This document shows, piece by piece, positions 13,790 to 26,298 of a stretch of 64,000 bases of DNA (positions are counted from its first letter, which is position 1; each line of letters opens with the position of its first letter). The notes under the pieces were generated by a model. It had not been told where the DNA came from. It worked only from the letters and a program-made list of their open reading frames with translations, and did no database searches. The position numbers and the translations under genes are program-made. The stretch is from Ceratotherium simum simum (lineage: Eukaryota; Chordata; Mammalia; Perissodactyla; Rhinocerotidae), in assembly GCF_000283155.1 (NCBI RefSeq), contig NW_004454156.1:37733816-37797815 (forward strand). Reading direction: 5' to 3'.

Positions 13790-14040
13790 TAGGATCATCC
13801 TCCTTTTTTCACCAGACTTAGACGTGAATGACTTTGACTATTTCCTAGAGTCTGATAAACCTTTAAAGTCAGGGTTTACAAAGCTAAGATATTCAAAAGG
13901 ATGTGCTGCAAGCTCTAACGTCAGTCAACAGAGAAGTACCAAAAATATTCTGAATGACTGTATTTCTGCGATACCTGTACAGTTTTCCCATACAACTATT
14001 TTGAAAGGCAAAACACTTCACTTGAATATGTAAATCTCGG

Positions 14041-14080
14041 TATGTTTAAAAATAATTCATTATGTTTAAAAATAATTTCA
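14041..14080 (+). repeat. 20-bp tandem duplication
   Basis: tatgtttaaaaataattcat is followed directly by the near-copy tatgtttaaaaataatttca. The second copy overlaps the left target-site duplication of the neighbouring ERE. Confidence 0.85.
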
Positions 14081-14085
14081 TTCCT

Positions 14086-14384
14086 GGGCCAGCCCCGTGG
14101 CTTAGCAGTTAAGTGCTTGCGCTCCGCTACTGACAGCCTGGGTTTGGATGCCGGGCGCGCACTGACGCACCGCTTCTCAGGCCATGCTGAGGTCGCGTCC
14201 CACATACAGCAACTAGAAAGCTGTGCAACTATGACATACAACTATCTACTGGGGCTTTGGGGGAAAAAAAAAAAGGAGGAGGATTGGCAATAGATGTTAG
14301 CTCATAGCCAGTCTTCCTCAGCAAAAAGAGGAGGATTAGCATGGATGTTAGCTCAGGGTTGATCTTCCTCACAAATAAATAAAT
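14086..14384 (+). mobile_element. ERE SINE with intact 18-bp target-site duplication
   Basis: Head GGGCCAGCCCCGTGGCTTAG, body tcccacatacagcaactag, two GTTAGCTCA motifs and a tail of aaataaataaa. The 18-bp aaaaataatttcattcct occurs immediately before (14068-14085) and after (14385-14402) the element without a mismatch, as expected for L1-type target-primed insertion. Confidence 0.95.
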
Positions 14385-16269
14385 AAAAATAATTTCATTC
14401 CTTTCGAGTTAGACCTTGTATTGGTGGGAATAAACGAATAAGCTTCACATGAAAAGTGCTGTCAAGTGCTTTAAATGCAGGTGTGTTGAGACCAATCCAC
14501 TCCTTAGAACTGAGGCAAATGGTGGAAGGAGATGAAGATGAAGATTTTAAAATAAGATGGTCTAATATAGCATGGTTACGTAAAGCAGAACATCTCTTGA
14601 AAGCTAGACAATGTGATTAATAGTTAAAATGTTAAATTCTATAAGGTTGACAAAAGCTAAAAGGAAACCAATTCTGCTACTTCTGGTCCATGGCCGTCCT
14701 ATAAAGAAGATGGAATCTTTCTGTTTCAAAGTCCGCAAGCCTTTTCTGAAGGGCATGTCTCTTAATAACCTTCATTAACTTCTGTTTGGTTGCCTAAGAG
14801 TTGTCTCTTATCCAAAAAAAGTTTAACACAGTCTCAGTAGAGATTGTGTTTATTTAAGCTTGTTGGAAAAACATTCCTATCATTTCAAGAATGACTAAAT
14901 ATTTTTCATTCACATAGTTAGCATTCCAGACTATGTTTTCCTGCCTCTGTTGATTAGATGAAAGTGAGCAGGCCCAAGTCTGAACTATTAGATTCAATTA
15001 TTATCTGAGGAGGAAAATTATGAGACTCCCAGCAATAATGCCCTTTTAGGTAGGGGAAGTGGACACCAGGGAAAATAAAGAGGAACCTGCCCCCTTGCAG
15101 GCCACTTCAACAGGGAAACATTTAATAGCACGGGCTGCTGAATGCTGTAAAATCAGAGGCTTGAGGTTTTTCTAATCATGTGTTTCAGAATCAGGTCTGA
15201 ACGATAACATTCTAATGTTATTTGAAATATCTCAAGATATTTTAAATGACCAGAGAAAATGAAAATACTACGAAATTCATTTATGACATACTTCTGAGGC
15301 TTCGGTTAAAGACCTAGGTTAACACACGGTCATCTGCTATACATTTGTTACCCAACATATGACCTTATTTGGACAAGCAAAAAACCAGACTGCTATATTT
15401 TAATTTCCATTTATGGAACTAGTTTCCAGGACACTTAGAGTTAAAGGATGAAACAACAGGCCTAACAGTCTTTGAGATATTACGAATATTTTATTATTCT
15501 TGGCCTACTAATAATAGCACAGTACATGGCACTGAAGCAATACCACCCATAAACTGAGTTTTGATCCCTGTTATGTACCAGAATGTTAATATCACGTGAC
15601 CCTGTGGCATCTTTGACTTCGCTGCCTCTCAGGTCAGCCAAACTATGTTTGACTCCTTGCCACAGAAGCAGTAGTTTAATCATTTGAGATACTGTTTGGT
15701 GAGGAAGTATTATGGGCAGGGCTGGAAACATTTTTTCTTGTTTCAAGGAATTCCCACCCAGATATGTGCCTGGTACAGACTTTTCTGGCAGCCCAGGAGG
15801 AATCTCATTTGAAGGGCAGCTTGATTCAAACTATATCATTGGCATTGATGGGAAAGAATATAGTGCTCCTATAAAATTAGGATTGATGAGGAGGAGGACA
15901 GCTTGACAGCTCTTTAGAGGAACAGACCTCCAGCTCTTCAGAGGAACACAGCATGCAATCTACTGGGCAAGCTGATGTTGAAGTGGCTTACTAACTAAAT
16001 CCACACAGGTCAAGAAATAATGCCCTCTCTCCAACACTGTCCCAAGTCAGACCAGGATTCCCCAAGTAAGGAATCCAAGAAAGCCAGGTGACGGGAAGAA
16101 AGATAGTTGATTGTCTGGTTTAGCTGCATTCCATCCTAAATCCAGAGAATTAGAAAGAATTCATGCACAGGGCATCTCTTATGCTTCTACTTCAAGAGTG
16201 GGTTAAGTCCAGGTTAGCAGAACTATTAGGCCGACATGAAACTCAGGTCAGTTTCAGATAACAACTCTG

Positions 16270-16400
16270 CAAAAAGCACTCATTTTAAGTTTTTATTATG
16301 AAAAAAATTTTAATAATACTGAAGCACAGAGAATAATATGACGGACCCTCATATACCCATTACCCAGCTTGGACAATCTACAAATAACTTTTGATTTCCT
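16270..16400. repeat. Possible L1M-type fragment
   Basis: tttttattatgaaaaaaatt with agcacagagaataatatgac and tacccattacccagcttgg resembles a common old mammalian repeat end. Family and strand are uncertain. Confidence 0.4.
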
Positions 16401-17599
16401 GACTGAGATGGGAAATGGGTTTTGCCTTTGTTTCAGAGAAACAGAAATAGTGGAAAGGAAACTACTTATTTACCCAACCACAAGCATGGAATTTATTTAC
16501 TGGCAACTCAAATCATAATATTGAAGGTTACCTTGTAAAATATTACCTACGTTGTTCCTAGTTCTTGAAAAGTGATACGTTTGGTGTTGGCTCCGAAATC
16601 CCCATGGTCATCAAAACTGTCAACTCCTCCCCGTAGGAGACTCTGCACACACTGGGCCTGAAGAACACTCAGGTCACGCTGGCCACCTGGGCAGGGTCCA
16701 GACACAGCCCACGATGGGACAGCGGATCAGGCCTGACATCAAGACTTCTAAATGATGATGAAATTCTTATCTCTTGCATCAGGTGTTGCACCCACGCTGG
16801 CCTCACACCTGTCCTCATGTCTTATATTTTCTTACTGAGTCATCATGGGCATGTCATATACATCTTGCAGCCAAAATTTCCCTCCTCAACACCTTATCTT
16901 ACTTTAAACTATAAAACAAACAGATTTTTTTTAATGGAAAATGGCACTCTGTCCTTAAGGTCCCTCTGACATTAAGAATCAGCTTAGGTAGCATTTATAC
17001 CTGATGTTATTAGGAAAAAAATTAGGAAATTATTCTCAATACCTAATTGTGATGTTAAAAAAAAATTCTAGCTGAAATAACAATGCAGTGGCACCTATAC
17101 GGTTGCAAGGTATGTCTTAAAAGTAGTACATTAAATGTGACTGTGAGCGTCAGCCTTGGTGGGTCTGGGGAAGCCCCACTTAAACTCGGTGATTCTGAAC
17201 TTCAGGGGCTGAACTGAGAGAAAATAGACCACAGGTTACAAACCAGTCTTGGAAGGACCCCACAGTTGCCCCGGGGAGGGAGTGAGGGCTACGTGCTCAT
17301 CAGGAGGGCAAGCAGTCAACCTGAAGCTAACCGGTCCAACTCGCCTGTAGACATCTGGGCCCACTGTGTGCCAAACACACTTCATGTAACTCTCTGCTTT
17401 CTGTTCTCAAAGTGTAGTCTCAAATAGAAGCATTCTAACATTATTCTTTCTTCAGCTGATCAGGCGTTAGCATTTGAGGCTGTGGTTAAGGAAATCCTAC
17501 ATCAGGGTCTGCTGTCTCACTCAGCTAAGGAGGAGGTCTGTAAGAGGAGTCTGGTTGTAATTTCCCACTCCAGTCTTTCTCTCCCTCCCTAACTCGCTC

Positions 17600-17705
17600 A
17601 CTCATCATTTATTCATTCATAAGTTTTGAGCACCTACTTACATGTCAGGTGCTGTTTTAGGGATTCAGAAGAATATGGTAAATTCCTAGCTCACGGGGGA
17701 TGGAG
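17600..17705 (-). repeat. L2 3' end, antisense
   Basis: tttattcattcataag then gagcacctacttacatgtcag and gtgctgttttagggattc is the reverse of the L2 terminus. Confidence 0.6.
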
Positions 17706-17726
17706 CCTCTTTCAGGTTACTGGCCA

Positions 17727-17995
17727 AGAGGTAGTGCAGTGCACTGTTCGTCTCAGAGGCAGTACTCCTGCAGGGTCCAGAGCCCGGGCTCTGGGGACAC
17801 ATTGATCTGCCACTTTCGAGCTGTATGACCTTGGGCAAGTTACATGACCTCTCAACTTTGACTTGTGTGATGGTAAATTGGGATGCCAGTACCTGCACAA
17901 GAGGGAACTTGTGAGGATCAAATGAGCTGATGCTTTTAAAGCACTTAGGCCTTGCTCATAGTAAATGTGCAAGAAATGTTAGCTACCGTCATTAA
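17727..17995 (+). repeat. MIR SINE, near full length
   Basis: Runs from gcagtgcactgttcg through agcccgggctctgggg, tgaccttgggcaagttacat and atcaaatgagctgatgct to gttagctaccgtcatta, in MIR order. Confidence 0.85.
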
Positions 17996-19609
17996 GGGCT
18001 ATAAATAAGATAATACAAATGGCGACAGATGCTGAGGAAGCCCTAATTCTGCTGTCCCCCACCCCTCCCACGTTTTTTTTAGTTTTTAAGGAGATAAGGA
18101 CATATCTTCCATACGTACCCTTAAATTGCATACTTTATATGCTATTTCATGTATTTTCATCCTAGCTCCTTACAAGGGCCAGAAAATAAAAATAATGCGA
18201 TTGATAAACAGGAGGAGATACAGAAAAAAGCCAGTAGAACAAAACATAAGAATACAATCAGTTACAGACTTACAGAGTAGGATGGCTTATCTGTATACCT
18301 GAATTGGGTGTTGACAATAACTTGGTAAGACTTAATCATGAGAGTACTTAAGTGCCAATTTAAAAAGCACTTAGGTACTTGTGAATCGAGTTAGCTGTCA
18401 AAGTAACAGCCTAGTCTTTAAGGGCCCCCAGGTTCACGTCCCCAGTCTTCCAGGAGTAACCAAGCACATTATGCTGTCACTTGGAAGGTATGTATCTTTA
18501 ATAACAATAACAGTCACAGCAAGATTCTTCCTCCCTGCAGGTCCTAACACACCATATTTGGTGATGCAGTAATTTATTTAGAAAGAATTTAAAACCACAA
18601 TGCTTGTGTGGGGTCCTTTCACCTAATTTCAGGCTCTGACTATGTACCTTGGGACTGTAGCTAATAGGGTGAGCGCCAACATTTGTTATGCAATTGTGTG
18701 CAGAGGAATTTACTGTGTGTATAAACTGCATAAGTACCAGTGTTTCTGTTTTTCTCTAAATAACTCTGGCTGATTGTTTATTTATTACACATTAACACCT
18801 TCCTTTTTTCTTATTTCATCTAATCCTGTTGCTATTCTGAAATCACTTGAAATTCTATTTAAAGGCTATTGAATAACTGCTGAAAAAACATTTTCAAATA
18901 GTTCCATAGACTTTCTTGGATCCTATAAACTAAGCAATAAGATTCATTAGCCTTGTATTATTTTGTAAGTTTATTATTATTACTACTAAATAACCTTTTA
19001 GCATCATCTTAAGCTGTGCACTGCTTTTTGATCCCATACCAAAAGAATCTGTCTTCCTATTACATCTTAAAATGAAAGAGTTACTGGAGAGCAAACATAA
19101 TCTTATATGAAACTCACTACTTTAAGGTAAAAACAAAAACAAGAAACACAAGATAAATTAGTTCTCCAAGAACTGGACAACGGAATCTTTTGAAAGGCCT
19201 GATGAAGAGAGATAAATGCCAGAGCCTGAAGGAGACAGCAGGGAACTGATACTAGCAGAACCTCACAGCTTGAAATAAAGATGCCGGGTGCAGGCGAGAT
19301 GGAGGAGACTGCCAGGACTGGGACCTGAGGCTTGAGAAGTTAGCCAGGACGTGTGTCAAAGGCATCCTTCCCCTGAGGTCCTCAAATTAGGGGGAGACGG
19401 CAGGTGGGAGATGACATCAAAGCCACCTGGAGTAGTTGTCATACTGGAAATGATTTCCTCCCGTCATTCCATGCCTGTCTCTCCCCAACACAGGACCAAA
19501 AGCCAGAGATGAAGAGAGACTAATGAGGGAACTAGCAATAGGGGCACATGTAAACTGAGGCAACGTGCGGGAGAGGGGAAGCAGACAAAAATATAGCTGA
19601 ATCTGATGG

Positions 19610-19790
19610 ACTTCAGTTTATCTCAGCTCAGCCACATAATAGCAACCGACCTTGGAGGAACATTATCTAAATCTTAAATCTTAATTTCTTTATCTCTAAA
19701 ATGGGATAATAAGGCCTTCAGCACAGTGTTGTGAGGATTAAATGAAATAGGTAGGAATATAAAGCACTTAGCCCACAGTATCTGTATATG
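19610..19790 (+). repeat. MIR SINE
   Basis: ttctttatctctaaaatggg, gtgttgtgaggattaaatga and ataaagcacttagcccacag are in the order of the MIR 3' half. Confidence 0.75.
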
Positions 19791-21688
19791 AACCCTCCTT
19801 TTCTCCTGGTTTAATTTAAAACAGCCTGAATATTTTCTTTGATGTTAACTAGGAGTCGTCCTTTATTTATCTTTGTGTCCAATGCTGTATTTGGATTACG
19901 GGAGGTTCTTAACAAATTTTTTTGGAATTAATGGCTGACCAAAACTGTTACTCTTTTCTCAAACAGTGGACGGTTAGATTACAACTCCAGGCAGATGTTA
20001 CAGAGACCAAACTCTAAGAGATCAAACTAACATTCACTTCCTATCCAAACATCTATATGACATAAGAATAAATCAGTCAGTGTATATACATATACACACA
20101 TATTTCTATTCACCAACTGCTTCCCTTGTCTACTCGCCATGATGGATATGCTAATGAACACAAAAGATAAGTGCCAAAGGACTTGCCTTCCCTTCATTTA
20201 CTTTCAGAGGAAAGGCCCTATTTTTTTCATCTATTTTTTAGCTTTACTTTAAATTTCTGATTCAAGACTCATGAAGTTAAAGGGTCAGTGTTTATTGGAT
20301 TACATATTTTTATGCTTTTTATTTTTCTTACGTTATCATGCACATATATGTACTTAAATATTTCCAGTTGACAACAGATTGTCCCTAATTCTTAGAGATA
20401 TATATCCCCACCTCTATCTGCTTCAGCAAGGCACCCCCTCTCATAAAACCAACTGTACACCATCATACATATTTCCGTACACTCCTTTCTTAAGGGCTGA
20501 AACACCGCCTTTAGGGGATGGGAGGAGTATAGTTTGTGTGAGGGGGTGGGTGATTCCCATCAAATTGGTCATCTGGAAGCTATAAAGTTTTGGAGTGTGG
20601 CAGCTGCACTCTGAGTAGAGTAATGGTGAGGGAATTGGTGATGTCAATAGAACTTGAGTCCTCCAGCTTAAACTTTTATATGATTTTTAAGGTCTTTAAT
20701 AATTCTAACCCCTCAGAGGTTAATGAAGCTAGTCAGGCAAACTCCAAAGTCAGAGTTTATTAAAATTTAGGTAGAAGTAAAAGACTTCTTGATATATGAC
20801 TTAGTCAACTTAACTGAATTTCTGAAAAGACCTGTCAGTTCCTTAACAGCTGTTTTAAAAAATGCTAGAAGGATCCATCTTCAACATGGATTAATTATTG
20901 ACCCACTTTAGTTCATTTTACTACGCAAATATGCTTCTTAATGACAGATACTCTCTATTGGATCTGTCAGCATAAATATTCAGTCTCTTATCTGTACTAA
21001 CAGACATGGACAGAGGATTAAGACTGACTTGGGTAAGTGTGCAAAGAATCTTCCCAGGATGAGGGAGATGGACTGCAGTAGGGATTGGGACAGAAAGACT
21101 AGTCTGGGATGCCTCAGGTTCCTCTCTATTAAACAGAAAGAGAAGTAGTGAATGTAGGTAAGCAAGACATAAGTAAAAGCCTAAGAGGAATTGCAAAGCC
21201 ATAGCCATGGTGTATTAGAAGTAGAATGGACACTCAGAATGAGGACACAAGGCAGTGCAAACTGCCTTTGATGGTTCCAGGCTTTTCTTCTAGCTGCCAG
21301 GACTCTTGGGCTTATGGAAGCATTACAAGTCGAACATACTATGCTTGAGTCATGGGTCTTATTTCCAATTTTTTTCATTGTGTTGACCTTTGGATGTTAA
21401 TTAGGCTTGAAGTGAACTGAATTAAAACATAAGTATTCCTATACTGTAAAGTATTCCGATAAGCATATTTGCAGTGGTAAAAATAAAGACCACACTATTC
21501 TCATTGTAAATTTGCAACGTTACCCCCAAATGAATAGTTTAGGCTGTATAATAAATTCATCTGCAACGGGTAACAGCACGAAGCAGACACTATGCCTGAG
21601 GAAATAAAAAACAAACAAGAACATACTGGTGGGAGTTTATCCAATATGAGACATTCGCCAGGGACCCATCAGCATCTGTAAGGTTTAC

Positions 21689-21886
21689 CTTCGCACACGG
21701 GGCAACACTCCCCCGGCACTTTCACAGGATTCATGCAGCTCTGTCCACAGGCTGTGGCAACGCAGTGGGGCTCTCCGTTGATGCACTGGCAGAAGGTGCA
21801 GTCATCTTCCCGCCACCGGTCCCCGTGGGCACGGATCTGACCGTTGGCGTAGCAGCCAGCAGGATTATTAAAAGGATACACTGGAT
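21689..21886 (-). CDS. CRIM1: CRIM1 exon 7: VWC domain 2
   Basis: Coding exon of 198 nt (66 codons), phase 1 to phase 1. The acceptor is ttttcatttag above 21886. The donor is GAAG|gtaaac below 21689, with A rather than G at +5. It encodes DPVYPFNNPAGCYANG, the HGDRWREDDC stretch, the CTFCQC core and the closing ECCPVCE: a complete ten-cysteine VWC domain equivalent to about human residues 393-458. It is only 3.06 kb from exon 6, and both VWC exons are phase-symmetric and end in the same CCPVCE motif, as expected for domains spread by exon duplication. No disabling change is seen. Confidence 0.97.
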
Positions 21887-22189
21887 CTAAATGAAAACGT
21901 TGAGTTCAGGGTAAGATTGAGGGCATTCTAAATCTTCTCTCTGCCTACACCTACAGACATTTTTTCCCCAGTTCTAGTCATCAGCAGTTCTCTTCCAGCT
22001 GTGATCAGCAGAAGCTCAGGGTTGCATGAGGTGTCTCTAGGGAGACACGCAAAAGCAGCTGTCATACTGAATTTATGTCTACCCATTCTGACACTCCAGA
22101 CAGGGCAGGGGGTCTGTGGCATAAAAACCAATGTGCAGGTGTTACCCCGTCAAAAAGTAGCAAAACTTTGTGGATGGAGCTATGGGTTG

Positions 22190-22375
22190 CTAATCAGAAA
22201 ATGCAGATCCATTTTAGGCTCTGACCATGTCTTCTGAGTTGTTGATTTAAATGTTTATCACACCTCAATTTCACCACCTGAATAGTGGAAAGAATAATGC
22301 CCCCATCTAACGTAGGGTAATATTGTAACTTCTAGGGCTAAATGAAGCCTCTCACGGTGCCTGGAGGTCCTTGGG
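22190..22375 (+). repeat. Decayed MIR SINE
   Basis: Order of motifs (caatttcaccacctgaatag, aataatgcccccatc, gctaaatgaagcctctcacg, gtgcctgg) fits MIR but with heavy drift. Confidence 0.5.
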
Positions 22376-23648
22376 GATAACAGTGAGGACGACAGCAGGC
22401 TCTTACCGTGGCCTTATTCACGACAAGGCTGACACACCTTGTCTAAACCATACACGGCATGGTTCAGACATACCATGGGTCACTCCTTGTGCCCTGAAGG
22501 GAAGGCTGTGAACCTATGCCCTTTTTTTCCCCATGAGCTGGGCAGCCAAGCAGTAGCTGAGGTTGGGGAACATAAGTAGCTAAGGCTACTGTGAAAAAAA
22601 AGTTTTCTGAGGTTACTGACAAGAACATAAATACTGCATACAAAATTCCCAAATATCCTTATAATGACAGCAATTAGATACATCACTCAATTTTCTTTTT
22701 CAAAAACACATAAAATCTGGCCTCAAGAAGCAACTGCTGCTGCGCTGGGAGCAAAATCCAAGCAGTTTTGAGTTTGGTCCTCTTTATTCTGAAGAGGTAA
22801 TAGGTGTTATAAGAAAGTTAGAAGGCCAAAATTTACAATCATGCAGTCACAGCTTTAGAAAGGCAGTCTGCCAGAGATGGAAGCGGCCAAGAGACCTGAG
22901 TTAGATAAGACTTTATAAATTTCTTTATAAAAAATATTACACTGCATACTTCATTTCTACTTCGAGCCTGGATCTGAATTCCAGGAAGTGAGACACAACC
23001 GGATCTATGCCCAGACAACTCATTATGATTATTACACAGAGGTTCATATCTATGTTTTTGCACCACCAACTGCTACATAGTTTCAGAGATTATTACAAAC
23101 TGGGGGTAGCTAGGGAACAAATCAATTGGGAAGGTTAAAAGTGTGATGTGATTTTTTTTTTTTAAATCCCTAATGACACCTAAAAAGTGAACCACCTTTC
23201 TCCCATGCTGGCTAAAATAATTTCTAACAAGGGAAAGGACTTCACTGTTATGAACAATTGTTCAATGTTAGGAATGTAGTTTGTATACTTGAAGCATTTT
23301 CAGACCTTCAATATTATGAGGTAAATATAGCTCAAACATTGAAAAGGAAAGGATTTTAGGAAAACAGAAAGAGGTATGGAACACGGCCTACATTTTGTCC
23401 TCCCATTTCACGTGTTGAGATGAGGGCAGGGTGAACTTTAGGCACAAGACTGACATGTCTGACTCCAGACTGAAGGTCTGTGGCCCAGCCAGGACAAGAA
23501 GGCTCTCATGGCCTTCCTTTCTGGGTTAATGCTGTAGTGTGGTCGGACCAGAGACAGACTCAGGCATGGGGGTATTGCTCGTAGCTTCATTGGAAACTCA
23601 GACAAGTGACTCCACTTTTCTTTTTTTTTTTCCCCCCAGGGTTGATCC

Positions 23649-23896
23649 TTTTTTTTTTTTTTTTTGAGGAAGATCAGCCCTGAGCTAACATCCAATGATA
23701 ATCCCCCTCTCTTTGCCGAGGAAGATTGGCCCTGGGCCAACATCTGTGCCCATCTTCCTCTACTTTATATGGGACGCCGCCACAGCATGGCTTGACAAGC
23801 AATGCGTTGGTGTGTGCCCAGGATCTGAACCTGTGAACCCTCGGGCCGCTGAAGTGGAGCTCGGGCACTTAGACACTACGCCACTGTGCGGGCCAT
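23649..23896 (-). mobile_element. ERE SINE, minus orientation (first of a pair)
   Basis: A T17 run (reverse poly-A tail) then gaggaagatcagccctgagc, ctactttatatgggacgccg and the reverse head ending cgggcc. It is followed after a few bases by another ERE in the same orientation. Confidence 0.92.
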
Positions 23897-23901
23897 GAGC
23901 C

Positions 23902-24165
23902 TTTTTTTTTTTTTTTTTTTTTGAGGAAGACTGACCCTGCACTAACATCTGTTGCCAATCTTCCTCTTTTTCCTTTTCTCTCCCCAAAGCCCCAGTACAT
24001 AGTTGTGTATCACAGTTGTAGAGTTGTAGCTCTTCTATACAGGACACTGCCTCACCATGGCTTGATGAGCAGTGAGTAGGTCCTCGCCCAGGATCCAAAC
24101 CTGCGAACCTGGGGCCGGTGAAGCAGAACACGCGAACTTAACCACTACGCCACAGGGCTAGCCCC
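23902..24165 (-). mobile_element. ERE SINE, minus orientation (second of a pair)
   Basis: A T-run of about 20, then gaggaagactgaccctgcac, tccccaaagccccagtac and a tgtgtatcacagttgtag variant body, ending accactacgccacagggcta. The body differs from its neighbour and resembles the 14086-14384 copy, so the two are separate insertions, not a duplication. Confidence 0.92.
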
Positions 24166-24948
24166 AACTCTCCTTATCTGAACTTCAGTTTCCTAATCCT
24201 TAAAATATGTAGGTTGTAGTGAATGATATTCAGAGTTATCATTCTGAAATATTTAGTATTTACGAATATCAGAGATGGGACGGGAGAGCCTGTTGGAGGA
24301 ACACAGAAGTATTGCGTCTTCAAGGAAGAGGGGGATATAGAGGAAGCAGGGCCCTGAGACCCTTCCATCCAGAGCCACAGCTGACACTTGCCTGGGCCAT
24401 GGTGGGTGTCACCACCATGCCACACCATGACCCCACTCTCACCATCACATATTTTCAAAGGAGGGGGAGCCGCAGGGTCCTGATCCCACCTGGAGGGGCA
24501 AGGGTATCAGAAAGGAGGCAGGGTTAGTTCCTCTCTGAGCTAACTGAAGGGGATTGTCAGTGACTAGGGCTGTCCTGTCCTAGCTGAGCAATCTGAGGAG
24601 AGCAGGGGGTGAATTCTAATGTCAGGGTGATGAGAACGTTCCCAGGACTTGCTGAGGAATTGCTAAAATCACAGAGGAGGAACAGAAAGCACTTCCGGTA
24701 AATCTCACATTGGCTCATGGAAACAGGTGACTTATTGTCTACACCCAGGGTTTAACTTCCCTCAGAAAAGTATTTTCACACAGTCTACCTGGCATTATCA
24801 AAGTCCTAAAAGATAGACCACGATGTCATAAAAAGGGAACGTCTTAAATATTCCTCTATTTATGGATGAAACCAAATTAGGTCAATTTTGACCTTAAAAC
24901 TCTGAACCATTTATATTCTTATTAATCCTTAACTAGCAACTTCCTTAC

Positions 24949-25131
24949 CTTCACACACTGGGCAGCACTCCCCTTCCGGTACATAGTACCTCTCACAGTT
25001 CAGCTCACCACACTGGGCAGTGAAGCAGATGGAAACACCCCCTTGGCACCGACAGAATCGACAGTTGTCCATTCGAAACATATCTCCATCATTATACTCC
25101 ACATTGTTGAATACACAGGCTGGCTTTGTTT
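24949..25131 (-). CDS. CRIM1: CRIM1 exon 6: VWC domain 1
   Basis: Coding exon of 183 nt (61 codons), phase 1 to phase 1, so a symmetric cassette. The acceptor is tcctttcag above 25131 and the donor is GAAG|gtaagg below 24949. It encodes one complete von Willebrand factor type C domain, about human residues 332-392. The order is ETKPACVFNNVEY, then the CRFCRC core (CxxCxC), then SICFTAQCGELNC, ending ECCPVCE. Ten cysteines are present, the full VWC set. VWC domains of this type bind BMP-family ligands in chordin-like proteins, and in CRIM1 the VWC region mediates BMP binding. The exon is open throughout. Confidence 0.97.
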
Positions 25132-25639
25132 CTGAAAGGAGTTCAAACAAACAAGGTGTATTCAAAGTCATTTTTGAGTGATGTCCTTTTATCTTTTTCA
25201 AACAGCCTCTAGAAAATTCTATCTGATAGCATGAGGTTATAAATTGATGGAAATTTACTAAACTCAATATAATTTTTTATAACCGAAGCAATAAAGCAAT
25301 GTAAAGTAAAGTAAAATAAACAAAATACATCGTTATCCTCTTTACTCCAAAGAACTGAAATTTCCCTTGGCAAAATCTACACTGACTTCAGCTATTCCAA
25401 ATAAAGGTAACCACTGACCGTGAAACTCACATATCTGACACGCGCTCTAAAAAGATTTACATTTGTTTTGTTAAATCATTCTCTACCTCAAATAAATGAT
25501 CCTGTCTCCACATTAGGTTTTGTTCTGCCTCAAAAAATGTATTTAGGCTTTTTTGGAGGTGATGTTCTTTTGTTCCTCCAGTGTTCTCTCCTAAATTCTT
25601 TTTTCTACTTGGTTTAATAATCTCTGATTTTAATAGTGC

Positions 25640-25835
25640 TTGGCCTTTAACAAAACACTTCCTACATGCATTATTTCACATTAATCCTAATAACAGAGGT
25701 CTGATGTAGATATTGTCCTGACTTTAGAAGTGAGGAGATCCTAGGTAATTTGCTCAAAGTCAAACATTTAGCAAATGACAGAAGCAAAAACAGTAGCTCT
25801 TCAACTAAAACCTTGTGATCTTTCCATCGTGTTTT
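25640..25835 (-). repeat. MIR SINE
   Basis: Antisense order: cacttcctacatgcattatt, agaagtgaggagatcctagg, tttgctcaaagtcaaacatt. Strongly drifted. Confidence 0.6.
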
Positions 25836-26005
25836 AAGTTATGTTCTGCTAAGGACTCAAAGTCCTGCATTTCAAATTCACGTCATGATACCAATGATTT
25901 AAAATTTTTTCTCTGCCCTGAAACACTCTCCTTAAATTCATTCCTTATCTTTAATTTTGGTTGACTTAAAAGAACTCCCATTGACAAAGATACTATAAGA
26001 AAAAG

Positions 26006-26282
26006 AGGGGCCAGCCCCATGGCCAAGTGGTTCAAGTTCCGTGTGCTCTGCTTCGGTGACCCAGGTATGCGGGTTTGGGTCCTGGGCGCAGACCTACTCC
26101 ACTCATCAGCCATGCTGTGGAGGCGTCCCACATACAAAAAATAGAGGAAGATTGGCACAGGTGTTAGCTTAGGGCTAAGCTTCCTCAAGTAAAAAAAGAG
26201 GAAGATTGCCAACGGATATTAGCTCAGGGTGAATCTTCCTCACCAAAAAAAAAAAAAAAACAAAAAAACAAAAAATCTATTA
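26006..26282 (+). mobile_element. ERE SINE, plus orientation, abutting an L1
   Basis: Head ggggccagccccatggccaa, B-box-like gggtttgggtcctggg, cccacatacaaaaaatagagg body, two GTTAGCT-type motifs and a long A-rich tail to about 26282, directly followed by L1 sequence in the same orientation. Confidence 0.93.
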
Positions 26283-26298
26283 AAAAAAGAAAAAGAAA

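Larger units (their letters stand above)
2019..21688 (-). other. CRIM1: CRIM1 intron 7 (19.7 kb)
   Basis: Recognised contents are MIR pieces (2735-2992, 3160-3352, 10636-10855, 17727-17995, 19610-19790), L2 ends (9399-9475, 9605-9665, 17600-17705), two ERE SINEs (13558-13789, 14086-14384), an (AC)19 tract at 7843-7880 and an L1M-like fragment near 16270-16400. The stretches 3353-7842, 7881-9398, 10856-13557, 14403-16269, 17996-19609 and 19791-21688 hold nothing I can name. They are AT-rich unique sequence with short homopolymers and no supportable ORF. Confidence 0.85.
21887..24948 (-). other. CRIM1: CRIM1 intron 6 (3.06 kb)
   Basis: Short intron between the two VWC exons. It contains a MIR near 22190-22375, two minus-oriented EREs at 23649-24165 and MIR-like sequence directly after them. 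22376-23600 and 24240-24948 show nothing recognisable. Confidence 0.87.
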
